A stretch of 64,000 nucleotides of DNA from Agrococcus sp. SGAir0287 (GTDB lineage: Bacteria; Actinomycetota; Actinomycetes; Actinomycetales; Microbacteriaceae), in assembly GCF_005484985.1 (NCBI RefSeq), contig NZ_CP027942.1:744001-808000 (forward strand), read 5' to 3'. The notes beneath the pieces are model-generated. The model did not search any database. It saw only the letters and a program-made list of their open reading frames with translations, and was not told the origin of the DNA. Positions within the stretch are counted from its first letter, which is position 1; each line of letters opens with the position of its first letter. This document shows, piece by piece, positions 32,502 through 40,281 of the stretch. The position numbers and the translations under genes are program-made.

Positions 32502-33926
32502 ATGACGACCACCCCCGACCCCACCCACGACGTGATCGTGATCGGCGGTGGACCGGTCGGCGAGAACGCCGCGCAGTACGCGATCGCCGGATCGGACCGC
32601 ACCGCGGCGCTCGTCGAGGCCGAGCTCGTGGGCGGCGAGTGCTCCTACTGGGCGTGCATGCCGTCCAAGGCGCTGCTCGTGCCACCGGCCGTGCGCTCCC
32701 TCGCGCAGCACATGCCCGGCCTCGGCCCGCAGGCGCCGCTCGACGTGGACGCCGTGCTCGCCAGGCGCGACTCCTTCACCTCCGGCTGGGACGACTCGGG
32801 GCAGGTCGAGTGGGCCGAGGGCGTCGGCATCGAGGTCGTGCGCGGCCGGGGGCGCCTGACGGGCGAGCGCACGGTCGTCGTCGGCGACCGCACGCTCGTC
32901 GCGCGTCACGCCGTCGTGCTCGCGACCGGCTCGACGCCGACGGCGCCGCCGATCGACGGGCTCGCCGACGCGATGCCGTGGGGCTCGCGCGACGCGACCG
33001 CCATGCACGAGGTGCCCGGCTCGATCCTCGTCGTCGGCGGCGGCGTCGTCGCGTGCGAGGCGGCGACGTGGCTCGCCGCGCTCGGCGCGCGCGTGACGCT
33101 CGCGGCGCGCGGCGGGCTGCTCGCACGGCTCGAGCCCGAGGCCGCGGAGGCGGTCGAGGCGGGGCTGCGCGAGGCGGGGGTCGACGTGCGACTGCACGCC
33201 GACGTGCAGCGCGTGCGTCGTCACGCGCCCGAGGCGACGGGCACGGGGCACGTGCACGGCGGCGCCGTGACGACGACGATCGACCAAGCGGAGCTCGTGA
33301 CCGACGAGATCCTCGTCGCGACGGGCAGGCGCCCGGCGACCGACGACCTCGGCCTCGACGCGGTCGGCCTCGATCGCATCGTCGTCGACGGCCGGCAGCG
33401 CGTCGCAGGCGCGGAGGGCTGGCTGTACGCGACCGGCGACGTCGCCGGGCGCTGGCAGCTCACGCACATGGGCAAGCACGAGGCGCGCATCGCCGGCGAG
33501 GTCATCGGCCGCGTCGCCGACGGCGGCCGCGCCGACGAGGTCGTCGGCGTGGACGACGATCCGCTCACGCAGGTCGTCTTCACCGATCCCGAGGTCGCGG
33601 CGGTCGGCCTGACGCAGGCGGAGGCGGAGGAGCGGGGGATCCGCGTCGAGCGCGTCGCGATCGACCTCGCCGTCGCGGGCACGTCCCTCGCGCGCGACGA
33701 CGCCGGCGGCCGCGTCGTGGTCGTGGTCGACGCCGATCGCGACGTGCTCGTCGGCGCGACGCTCGTGGGGCACGGCGTCGCCGAGCTGCTGCACGCCGCG
33801 ACGGTCGCGGTCGCCGCCCAGGTGCCGACGGCACGGCTGTGGCACGCCGTGCCCTCGTACCCGACGGCGAGCGAGATCTGGCTGCGCGTCGTCGAGGACC
33901 TCCGACGGCAGCGCCGCGAGCGCTGA
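32502..33926 (+). CDS. FAD-dependent disulfide-reductase family protein (mercuric/dihydrolipoyl reductase fold)
   Basis: 474 residues. FAD site DVIVIGGGPVGENAAQ, redox-active cysteine pair in ECSYWACMPSK (CxxxxC spacing kept), NAD-binding VVGGGVVACEAAT, then LYATGDVAGR and a dimerisation domain with FTDPEVAAVGLTQAEAEE. The usual C-terminal HxxxxE catalytic pair seems altered: the end reads LWHAVPSYPTASEIWLRV, with a His present (HAVPSYPTASE). Substrate unknown; mycothione, mercuric ion and lipoamide are all possible in this group. Confidence 0.83.
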   Translation: MTTTPDPTHDVIVIGGGPVGENAAQYAIAGSDRTAALVEAELVGGECSYWACMPSKALLVPPAVRSLAQHMPGLGPQAPLDVDAVLARRDSFTSGWDDSGQVEWAEGVGIEVVRGRGRLTGERTVVVGDRTLVARHAVVLATGSTPTAPPIDGLADAMPWGSRDATAMHEVPGSILVVGGGVVACEAATWLAALGARVTLAARGGLLARLEPEAAEAVEAGLREAGVDVRLHADVQRVRRHAPEATGTGHVHGGAVTTTIDQAELVTDEILVATGRRPATDDLGLDAVGLDRIVVDGRQRVAGAEGWLYATGDVAGRWQLTHMGKHEARIAGEVIGRVADGGRADEVVGVDDDPLTQVVFTDPEVAAVGLTQAEAEERGIRVERVAIDLAVAGTSLARDDAGGRVVVVVDADRDVLVGATLVGHGVAELLHAATVAVAAQVPTARLWHAVPSYPTASEIWLRVVEDLRRQRRER

Positions 33927-33966
33927 GCGGGGAGCGAGCGCACGACACGCGTGGGAGGATCGGGGG

Positions 33967-35211
33967 ATGCCCATCCAGCGCGGAGACGAGCTCGCACTCA
34001 CGATCGACAACGTCGCCCACGGCGGCGTCTTCGTCGGCAGGCACGAGGGGCGCGTGCTCTTCGTGCCCGACGCGCTCCCCGGCGAGACGGTGCGCGTGCG
34101 CGTCACGGAGCTGAAGAGGAGCTTCGGGCGCGGCGAGACGCTCGAGGTGCTCGAGGCGTCACCCGACCGCGTGCCGCACGTGTGGCCGGAGGCGTCGATC
34201 GATCGCGCGCCCGAGCGGCGTGCAGGCGGCGCCGAGCTCGGCCACGTGCGCCTGCCCGCGCAGCGTGCGTTGAAGCAGCGCGTCGTCGAGGATGCGCTGC
34301 GCCGCACCGGTCGCATCGAACGCGACGTGCCCGTGCAGGCGGCGCCCGGCGACGACGCTCGCGGCGGCCTCGGCTGGCGCACGCGCGTCACGCTCCACGT
34401 CGACGACTCGGGGCGCCAGGGACCGTTCGCCGCCCGCAGCCACACCGTCGTGCCCGTGACGAGCCTGCCGCTCGCGACCGAGGGCATCCAGGACCAGGCG
34501 CAGCTCGACCTGCGGCTGCCTGGCGCGTCGCGGGTCGACTACGTGCAGCGCGGCGACGGCTCGGTCGACGTCATCGCGACCGAGGGCGACCCGGTGCGCG
34601 GCCGCACCGACACCGTCCTCGAGCGGGTGGGCGAGCGTGAGCTGCAGGTCGACCGCGCAGGCTTCTGGCAGGTGCACCGCGAGGCACCGGGCGTGCTCGT
34701 CGACGCGGTGCGCCGGGCGATCGACGTGACGCGCATCGACCCGAAGGCCGCGAACCTCGACCTCTACGGCGGCGTCGGCCTCCTCGCGACCGCCCTCGGC
34801 GACGTGCTCGGGCCGCAGGCGCGGATGACGAGCGTCGAGTCCGACGAGGTCGCCACCGACCACGCGGCGGAGAACCTCGCAGAATGGGTCGGCGCGCTCG
34901 CGATCACCGCGAAGGTCGACCGCTTCCTGCGCGACACGGTCCGCGAGGCGTCCGCCGCGGAGCGCGACCGCCTGCGCGCCGCGACCGTCGTGCTGGACCC
35001 GCCGCGCGCCGGCGCCGGCGGCGAGACGATCGCGTCGCTCGTCGAGCTCGCGCCGAGCCAGGTCGTCTACGTCGCCTGCGATCCCGTCGCGTTCGCCCGC
35101 GACGCGCGCCTGCTCGTCGACGCCGGCTACGACCTCGGCCCGCTCGAGGCGTTCGACCTCTTCCCGCACACCCACCACGTCGAGTGCGTGGCGAGGTTCA
35201 CGCGCGGCTGA
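33967..35211 (+). CDS. TrmA/RlmD-family RNA m5U methyltransferase lacking iron-sulfur cysteines
   Basis: SAM-dependent uridine-C5 methylation of rRNA or tRNA, 414 residues. An N-terminal TRAM domain (about 1-60: GDELALTIDNVAHGGVFVGR, VLFVPDALPGETVRVRV) precedes the methyltransferase: DLYGGVGLLAT (SAM), VLDPPRAG, then the nucleophile Cys in YVACDPVAFARD and LFPHTHHVECVARF. The segment matching the [4Fe-4S] CGGCxxQH motif reads AGGAELGHV here, so the cluster is absent. GGGAGGA is 7 nt before the ATG. Which RNA is modified is not deducible. Confidence 0.85.
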   Translation: MPIQRGDELALTIDNVAHGGVFVGRHEGRVLFVPDALPGETVRVRVTELKRSFGRGETLEVLEASPDRVPHVWPEASIDRAPERRAGGAELGHVRLPAQRALKQRVVEDALRRTGRIERDVPVQAAPGDDARGGLGWRTRVTLHVDDSGRQGPFAARSHTVVPVTSLPLATEGIQDQAQLDLRLPGASRVDYVQRGDGSVDVIATEGDPVRGRTDTVLERVGERELQVDRAGFWQVHREAPGVLVDAVRRAIDVTRIDPKAANLDLYGGVGLLATALGDVLGPQARMTSVESDEVATDHAAENLAEWVGALAITAKVDRFLRDTVREASAAERDRLRAATVVLDPPRAGAGGETIASLVELAPSQVVYVACDPVAFARDARLLVDAGYDLGPLEAFDLFPHTHHVECVARFTRG

Positions 35212-35213
35212 CG

Positions 35214-36047
35214 ATGGTCGGGCTCGACGAGATCGCACGCGAGCTGCTCGCTGCGCCCCCGAGCGACTTCGTGGCCGCGCGCGACGCGCGAGCCCGCGCG
35301 GAGCGGGACCGCGATCTCGCCCGCGCCATCCGCGCCCTGCGCCGACCGACTCTCGCCGCGTGGGTCGTCGACGCCCTCGCGCGCGAGCAGCCGGACGCCG
35401 TCGCTCGGATGCTGGGCCTCGCCGAGTCGCTGCGCGACGCGCAGGACGAGCTCGACGGCGCCGAGCTCCGCGCGCTGACGACGCAGCGGCGCGCGCTCGT
35501 GGCCAGGCTCGCCGCCGACGCGGTCGATAGGGCCGAGGCAGCGGGCGTGCGCGTGAGCGCCGCAGCCCGCGAGGACGTGGAGCGCACGCTGACCGCCGCG
35601 ATGCTGGACGCCGAGGCGGGCCGGGCGGTGGCGAGCGGACGGCTCGTGCGCGCGCTCGAGTCGGTGGGGCTCGAGGGCGTCGACCTCGCCGGTGCCCTCG
35701 CCGGCGGCGATCCTCCGCCCGCACCGGTGCGCGCGAGCGCCGACGAGCTCGCCGGCCGGCGTGCGCGGAAGGCTGCCGAGCGCGCCGCGCGCGAGGCGGA
35801 CGCGGAGGCGAGCGAGGCCGTCCGCGCGCTGCGCGGGATCGAGGCGGCGGAGGCGACGGCGCGGGAGCGCGCCGAGCACCTCGACGAGCGCATCGCGCAG
35901 CTCCAGCGCGACGTCGCCCGGCTCGGGCGCGAGCGGGACGCCGCGCGCGCCGAGGAGCGTGCCGCCGCCGACGAGCGCGCCGCGGCCGAGCGCCGCGTCG
36001 CCGATGCCGAGCGGCGTGCCGCGCAGTCGCACGACGCCCTCGACTGA
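35214..36047 (+). CDS. uncharacterised alanine/arginine-rich coiled-coil protein
   Basis: 277 residues starting 2 nt after the methyltransferase stop. No signal peptide or membrane segment. The N-terminal half carries helices with a conserved-looking LRRPTLAAWVVDAL block and a LAESLRDAQDELDG stretch. The C-terminal third (about 175-270) is a continuous charged coiled coil (ERAARE, RERDAARAEERAA repeats). Proteins of this build occur widely in actinobacteria as hypotheticals; the function is unknown. The codon use fits its neighbours, and the tight spacing supports co-translation with the methyltransferase. Confidence 0.75.
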   Translation: MVGLDEIARELLAAPPSDFVAARDARARAERDRDLARAIRALRRPTLAAWVVDALAREQPDAVARMLGLAESLRDAQDELDGAELRALTTQRRALVARLAADAVDRAEAAGVRVSAAAREDVERTLTAAMLDAEAGRAVASGRLVRALESVGLEGVDLAGALAGGDPPPAPVRASADELAGRRARKAAERAAREADAEASEAVRALRGIEAAEATARERAEHLDERIAQLQRDVARLGRERDAARAEERAAADERAAAERRVADAERRAAQSHDALD

Positions 36048-36058
36048 GCCGCGATCGA

Positions 36059-37021
36059 TCAGCGCAGGAGCGCGAGCAGGGCGCGTTCGCGCGCGCCCTT
36101 CAGCCCCACGACCTCGCCGGCCTCGAAGCGCTCGAAGACCTCGGGGTCGATGTACGACGCGCGCGCGACGGACGGGGTGTTGCCGAGGGTCTGCGACACC
36201 TCGACGACCGCCTGCCGGATCGCCCGCTGACGCTCGCGCTGCGTGCCGACGTCGCGGGCCCGTGCGAGCGCGTCGGCGGCGACGATCGTGCCGTGCAGCG
36301 TGCGGAAGTCCTTCGCGGTGAACTCGCCGCCAGTCGCCTCCTTCACCGCCGCGTTGAGGTCGGAGTCGCGCAGCGCGCGCCGCGTGCGGCTGCCGTCGTC
36401 CCAGGCGAACAGGCGGGAGCGCCCCGAGCGCGAGCAGAGCTCGGCGATGCAGCGCGCGAGCGGCGCGTCCTCGACCGTCACGTCGAACTTCTGCCCGCTC
36501 TTCGCGGGGAAGCGCAGGCGCACGGCGTCGCCGTCGACGGTCGCGTGCCGCACGAGCAGCGTCATGAGCCCTCGGCTGCCGTTGTCCTCGGCGTAGGCGT
36601 CGCCGCCGGCGCGGATCGCGACGACGTCGAGCAGCCGCATCGCCGCCGCGAGCACGCGCTCACGGCCGAGGCCCTCCGCGCCGAGGTCGCTCGTGATGCG
36701 GCGCCGTGCGGCAGGCAGGGCCTCGGCGAGGTCGAGCGCGCGCTCGAACTTCACCCGGTCGCGCTTCGCCGACCACGCCTCGTGGTAGCGGTACTGCGTG
36801 CGCCCGGCCGCGTCGACGCCCGTCGCCTGGATGTGCGCGAGGGAGTCGGCGGCGATCCACACGTCGGTCCATGCGGGCGGCAGCACGAGCGCGGCCGCGC
36901 GCTCGCGGTCCTCGTCGGAGACCTTCGAGCCGTCGTCGTGGAGGTACGTCCACCCCTTCCCGGCGCGTCGGCGCCGGATGCCGGGATCGTCGCTCGGATG
37001 CGCCCTGCGCAGGCGAGGCAC
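36059..37021 (-). CDS. DNA topoisomerase IB (poxvirus-type)
   Basis: Relaxes DNA through a 3'-phosphotyrosine intermediate, 320 residues, normal for bacterial TopIB. Start GTG 37021 gives VPRLRRAHPSDDPGIRRRR, matching the family N-terminus. Catalytic residues: KGWTYLHDDG domain, Arg in RYHEAWSAKRDRVKF, KDFRTLHGT (Arg and His), and the nucleophile tyrosine in ARASYIDPEVFERF. The family is patchy in bacteria and often acquired by transfer; here the codon use matches its surroundings. It starts 14 nt after the accE stop, so the two may share a transcript. Confidence 0.88.
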   Translation of the reverse strand: MPRLRRAHPSDDPGIRRRRAGKGWTYLHDDGSKVSDEDRERAAALVLPPAWTDVWIAADSLAHIQATGVDAAGRTQYRYHEAWSAKRDRVKFERALDLAEALPAARRRITSDLGAEGLGRERVLAAAMRLLDVVAIRAGGDAYAEDNGSRGLMTLLVRHATVDGDAVRLRFPAKSGQKFDVTVEDAPLARCIAELCSRSGRSRLFAWDDGSRTRRALRDSDLNAAVKEATGGEFTAKDFRTLHGTIVAADALARARDVGTQRERQRAIRQAVVEVSQTLGNTPSVARASYIDPEVFERFEAGEVVGLKGARERALLALLR

Positions 37022-37035
37022 GGTGCCCGGCCGGC

Positions 37036-37257
37036 TCAGACGCCGGAGTGCGTGGAGGCGAGGGATCCGTCGCCCGGCCGCGTGCCCGCGAGCCAGCCGG
37101 TCGGTGCGTCGAGCACCTTGCGGTGCTTCGTCTGCGCCCACTCGGTGCCGAGCGCCGTGAGCACGGCGTGCACGGCAGCCTGCTCCTCGGCGGTCGGCGA
37201 CCCCTGGAGCACGACCATGTCGGTCTCGTCGGGCTCGGGCTTCCACGTCTCGGTCAT
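37036..37257 (-). CDS. accE: acyl-CoA carboxylase epsilon subunit
   Basis: 73 residues. The segment MVVLQGSPTAEEQAAVHAVLTAL is the AccE signature (VxxGxPTxEExAAxxAVL), and the C-terminal WLAGTRP also occurs in the family. AccE is a small activating subunit bound to AccD5-type complexes in actinobacteria. ATG at 37257; accD lies 61 bp upstream in the same direction. The predicted N-terminal tail is short and acidic. Confidence 0.82.
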   Translation of the reverse strand: MTETWKPEPDETDMVVLQGSPTAEEQAAVHAVLTALGTEWAQTKHRKVLDAPTGWLAGTRPGDGSLASTHSGV

Positions 37258-37318
37258 GCGCTTATCGTCCCGATCGGCGCGTGCGCGTCGCGAGGGGTTG
37301 CGGTCTCACGCCTGCGCA

Positions 37319-38902
37319 TCACAGGGGGATGTTGCCGTGCTTGCGCTCGGGCCGCACGACCTTCTTCGTGCGCAGCGCGCGGAACGCCTTCGTGATGGCG
37401 ACGCGCGTCTCGGACGGCTCGATGATGCCGTCGATCTCGCCGCGCTCGGCGGCGAGGAACGGGCTCGTCACGTTGTAGGTGTAGTCGTTGGCGAGCTGCT
37501 GGCGCACGGCGGCGACGTCGCGGCCCTCCTCCTCGGCCTGCTTGATCTCGGAGCGGTAGAGGATGTTGACGGCGCCCTGGCCGCCCATGACGGCGATCTC
37601 GGCGGTCGGCCACGCGATGTTGATGTCGGCGCCGAGCTGCTTCGAGCCCATGACGATGTAGGCGCCGCCGTAGGCCTTGCGCGTGATGACGGTCACGAGC
37701 GGCACCGTGGCCTCGGCGTATGCGTAGATGAGCTTCGCGCCGCGGCGGATGACGCCCGTCCACTCCTGGTCGGTGCCGGGCAGGTAGCCCGGCACGTCGA
37801 CGAGCGTGAGGATCGGGATCGAGAAGGCGTCGCAGAAGCGCACGAAGCGCGCGGCCTTCTCACCGGCCTCGATGTTGAGCGTGCCGGCCATCTGCTTGGG
37901 CTGGTTGGCGATGATGCCGATCGTGCGCCCCTCGAGCCGGCCGAAGCCGATGACGATGTTCGGCGCGTAGAGCGGCTGCACCTCGAGGAACTCGCGGTCG
38001 TCGACGAGCACCTCGATGATGTCGAGCACGTCGTAGGGCTGGTTCGGCGAGTCGGGGATGACGCGGTCGAGCGAGCGGTCGAGGTCGTTGACGACGCGGT
38101 GCGCCTGGTGGTCGTACGCGGGCACCTCGGACTGGTTGTTGTCCGGCAGGAAGGCGAGCAGCGCGCGCACGTAGTCGAGCGCGTCGGCCTCGTCGGCGGC
38201 GAGGTAGTGGCTCACGCCCGAGATCGAGTTGTGGGTGAGGCCGCCGCCGAGCTCCTCGAAGCCGACCTCCTCGCCCGTGACGGTCTTGATGACGTCGGGG
38301 CCCGTGACGAACATGTGGCTGGACTTGTCGACCATGACGACGAAGTCGGTGAGGGCCGGTCCGTAGACGGCGCCGCCGGCCGCGGGGCCCATGACGATCG
38401 AGATCTGGGGGATGACGCCCGAGGCGGCCGTCGTGCGCTTGAAGATCTCGCCGTACTTGCCGAGTGCGACGACGCCCTCCTGGATGCGCGCGCCGCCCGA
38501 GTCGAGCATGCCGACGATGGGCACGCCGACCTTGATGGCGTAGTCCATGATCTTCACGATCTTCTCGCCGGCGACCTCGCCGAGGGAGCCGCCGAAGGTC
38601 GTGAAGTCCTGCGAGTAGACGGCGATGCGGCGGCCGTGGACGGTCGCGATGCCCGTGACGACCGCGTCGCCGTACGGCCGCTTCGCGTCCATGCCGAACG
38701 CCGTGGTGCGGTGGCGCACGTACGCGTCGAACTCGACGAACGTGCCGGGGTCGACGAACGCCTCGATGCGCTCGCGAGCCGATTGCTTGCCCTTGGCGTG
38801 CTGGCGCTCGCGGGCGGCGCGCTCCTTGGCGACGATCGCCTCCTCATTGCGCTGGCGGAGCTGCTCGATGCGGCCGGCGGTCGTCGATTCGGCGTTGGTC
38901 AC
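37319..38902 (-). CDS. accD: acyl-CoA carboxylase beta (carboxyltransferase) subunit
   Basis: Transfers the carboxyl group from biotin to acetyl- or propionyl-CoA, 527 residues. Family blocks: GKQSARERIEAFVDPGTF, DSGGARIQEGV, MGPAAGGAVYGPALTDF (oxyanion region), VDVPGYLPGTDQE and YGGAYIVMGSKQLGAD. GTG start at 38902, 6 nt after TAGGGT, so leaderless. The AccD5-like sequence pairs with the accA at 23906 and accE downstream. It is divergent from birA, whose product biotinylates accA. Confidence 0.94.
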   Translation of the reverse strand: MTNAESTTAGRIEQLRQRNEEAIVAKERAARERQHAKGKQSARERIEAFVDPGTFVEFDAYVRHRTTAFGMDAKRPYGDAVVTGIATVHGRRIAVYSQDFTTFGGSLGEVAGEKIVKIMDYAIKVGVPIVGMLDSGGARIQEGVVALGKYGEIFKRTTAASGVIPQISIVMGPAAGGAVYGPALTDFVVMVDKSSHMFVTGPDVIKTVTGEEVGFEELGGGLTHNSISGVSHYLAADEADALDYVRALLAFLPDNNQSEVPAYDHQAHRVVNDLDRSLDRVIPDSPNQPYDVLDIIEVLVDDREFLEVQPLYAPNIVIGFGRLEGRTIGIIANQPKQMAGTLNIEAGEKAARFVRFCDAFSIPILTLVDVPGYLPGTDQEWTGVIRRGAKLIYAYAEATVPLVTVITRKAYGGAYIVMGSKQLGADINIAWPTAEIAVMGGQGAVNILYRSEIKQAEEEGRDVAAVRQQLANDYTYNVTSPFLAAERGEIDGIIEPSETRVAITKAFRALRTKKVVRPERKHGNIPL

Positions 38903-38908
38903 CCGTCC

Positions 38909-38914
38909 ACCCTA
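38909..38914 (-). promoter_or_regulatory. leaderless-type -10 element for accD
   Basis: TAGGGT on the minus strand, 6 nt before the GTG at 38902. Confidence 0.5.
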
Positions 38915-38943
38915 GACGGCGCCGGATGCCGTGCCCTGGTGGC

Positions 38944-38978
38944 TTCCCACGACGTCTGCGCGGGATCCGTCGTGGGAA
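38944..38978. repeat. inverted repeat in the accD-birA divergent region
   Basis: TTCCCACGACG (38944-38954) and CGTCGTGGGAA (38968-38978), perfect 11-bp arms with 13 bp between, extended by GG/CC across one bulge. It lies between the two divergent -10 elements. It may be a regulator site for fatty-acid and biotin genes, or a copy of a REP-like palindrome. Confidence 0.7.
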
Positions 38979-39011
38979 CCTCCAACGCCTCGCGTGCGCG
39001 CGCGTCGCGGG

Positions 39012-39017
39012 TACGGT
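39012..39017 (+). promoter_or_regulatory. leaderless-type -10 element for birA
   Basis: TACGGT, 6 nt before the GTG at 39024. Confidence 0.5.
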
Positions 39018-39023
39018 GGGCGC

Positions 39024-39749
39024 GTGCCCTTCGAGTCCGCGCGCTCGCTCGCGCCCGTGACCGTGCTGCCGAGCGTCGGCAGCACGTTCGACGTCGTCGA
39101 CCCGCGCGCCGCCGCGCTCAGCACGTGGGCGACGCTCGACCAGCGCGCCGGCCGGGGTCGGCTCGGTCGTGCGTGGGTCGCGCCCGCCGGACGCTGCCTC
39201 GCGGCGAGCATCCTCGTGCGGCCGACGTCGCCGCCGGATGCCTGGGGCTGGCTCCCGCTCGCGGTCGGGCTCGCGCTCGCCGAGGCGATCGACCCGCTCG
39301 TGCCGACGGCGACGGTGTCGGTGAAGTGGCCGAACGACGTGCTCGTCGACGGCGCGAAGGTCGCCGGCATCCTCTGCGAGCGCCGCGGCGACGACGTGGT
39401 CGTGGGCGTCGGCGTCAACCTCGTCCTCACGCCCGACGAGCTGCCGACCGACCGGGCGACGTCGCTGCGGATCGCGGGGGCGCGCGGAGAGGCGGAGGAG
39501 CTCGCCGACGCGGTCCTCGCGGGCGTGCTGCGCGGCATCCGCGACGCGAGCGACCTCGCCGACGCGCGACTCCACGAGCGCATCGCCGGGCGCTGCTCGA
39601 CGCTGGGGGAGCGCGTGCGCGTGCTGCTGCCCGCCGGTCGCGACCTCGTCGGCACCGCGTCCGGCCTCGGGCCCGCCGGCGAGCTCGACGTCGACGTCGA
39701 CGGGCGCCGCGAGCGCGTCTCGGCCGGCGACGTGCAGCACGTGCGCTGA
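39024..39749 (+). CDS. birA: biotin-[acetyl-CoA-carboxylase] ligase
   Basis: Attaches biotin to the BCCP lysine of the acyl-CoA carboxylase, 241 residues. It lacks the N-terminal DNA-binding domain, so it is a class I (non-repressor) ligase. Motifs: ATLDQRAGRGRLGRAW (biotinyl-AMP glycine loop, GRGRxGR), VSVKWPNDVLVDGAKVAGIL (catalytic Lys in KWPND) and VVGVGVNL, then a small C-terminal SH3-like domain. GTG start follows TACGGT. Biotin-dependent repression would need another regulator. Confidence 0.92.
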   Translation: MPFESARSLAPVTVLPSVGSTFDVVDPRAAALSTWATLDQRAGRGRLGRAWVAPAGRCLAASILVRPTSPPDAWGWLPLAVGLALAEAIDPLVPTATVSVKWPNDVLVDGAKVAGILCERRGDDVVVGVGVNLVLTPDELPTDRATSLRIAGARGEAEELADAVLAGVLRGIRDASDLADARLHERIAGRCSTLGERVRVLLPAGRDLVGTASGLGPAGELDVDVDGRRERVSAGDVQHVR

Positions 39750-39768
39750 GGGCTGGGAGGATGGTGCC

Positions 39769-40281
39769 ATGAGCGATCCGGAGCGCGTCGTCGTGCGCCT
39801 GCGGTCCCACGGCCGGGCGCTGCTGCTGCCCGCCGTGCTGCTGTGCGGCATCGCCTTCGGCACGACCTTCGCGCTCGGCCGGGTCGCGTGGCAGCTGTGG
39901 GATCTCGTCGTGTGGTCGCTCGCGATCGTGCTCGCCGTCGTGCTGTGCGTCGTGCCGACGCTCGCGTGGCTCTCGCGTCGCGTGGTCGTGACCTCGCGCC
40001 GCGTCATCGTGCGCAGCGCCTTCGGCGGCTCGAAGCGCGACGTGCCGCTGTCGCGCATCCACGACGTCACGCTGCGCAGGCAGGGCCTGCAGGCGATCGT
40101 CGGCTCGGGCGACGTGCTGCTGTCGACGGGCGGCGAGCATCCCGTGACGCTCGCCGACGTCCCCAGCGCGTCCCTCGTGCAGCGCACCCTCACCGAGCTC
40201 GTGGCAGGGACGCCGGGGGCGCCCGCGCTCCTCGACGTGCCGGGCGTCGGCTCCGCCCCTCGACTGGAGGATCACGCATGA
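39769..40281 (+). CDS. PH-domain membrane protein (bPH2-like)
   Basis: 170 residues: two membrane helices (about 16-38 and 46-70), then a bacterial PH domain (RRVVVTSRRVIVRS, KRDVPLSRIHDVTLRRQGLQ, GSGDVLLST). Similar proteins follow birA in actinobacteria (Rv3278c type); the function is unknown. GGGAGG precedes the ATG, with GAGGAT 6 nt before it. The TGA overlaps the UDP-sugar dehydrogenase start by 4 bp. Confidence 0.82.
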   Translation: MSDPERVVVRLRSHGRALLLPAVLLCGIAFGTTFALGRVAWQLWDLVVWSLAIVLAVVLCVVPTLAWLSRRVVVTSRRVIVRSAFGGSKRDVPLSRIHDVTLRRQGLQAIVGSGDVLLSTGGEHPVTLADVPSASLVQRTLTELVAGTPGAPALLDVPGVGSAPRLEDHA

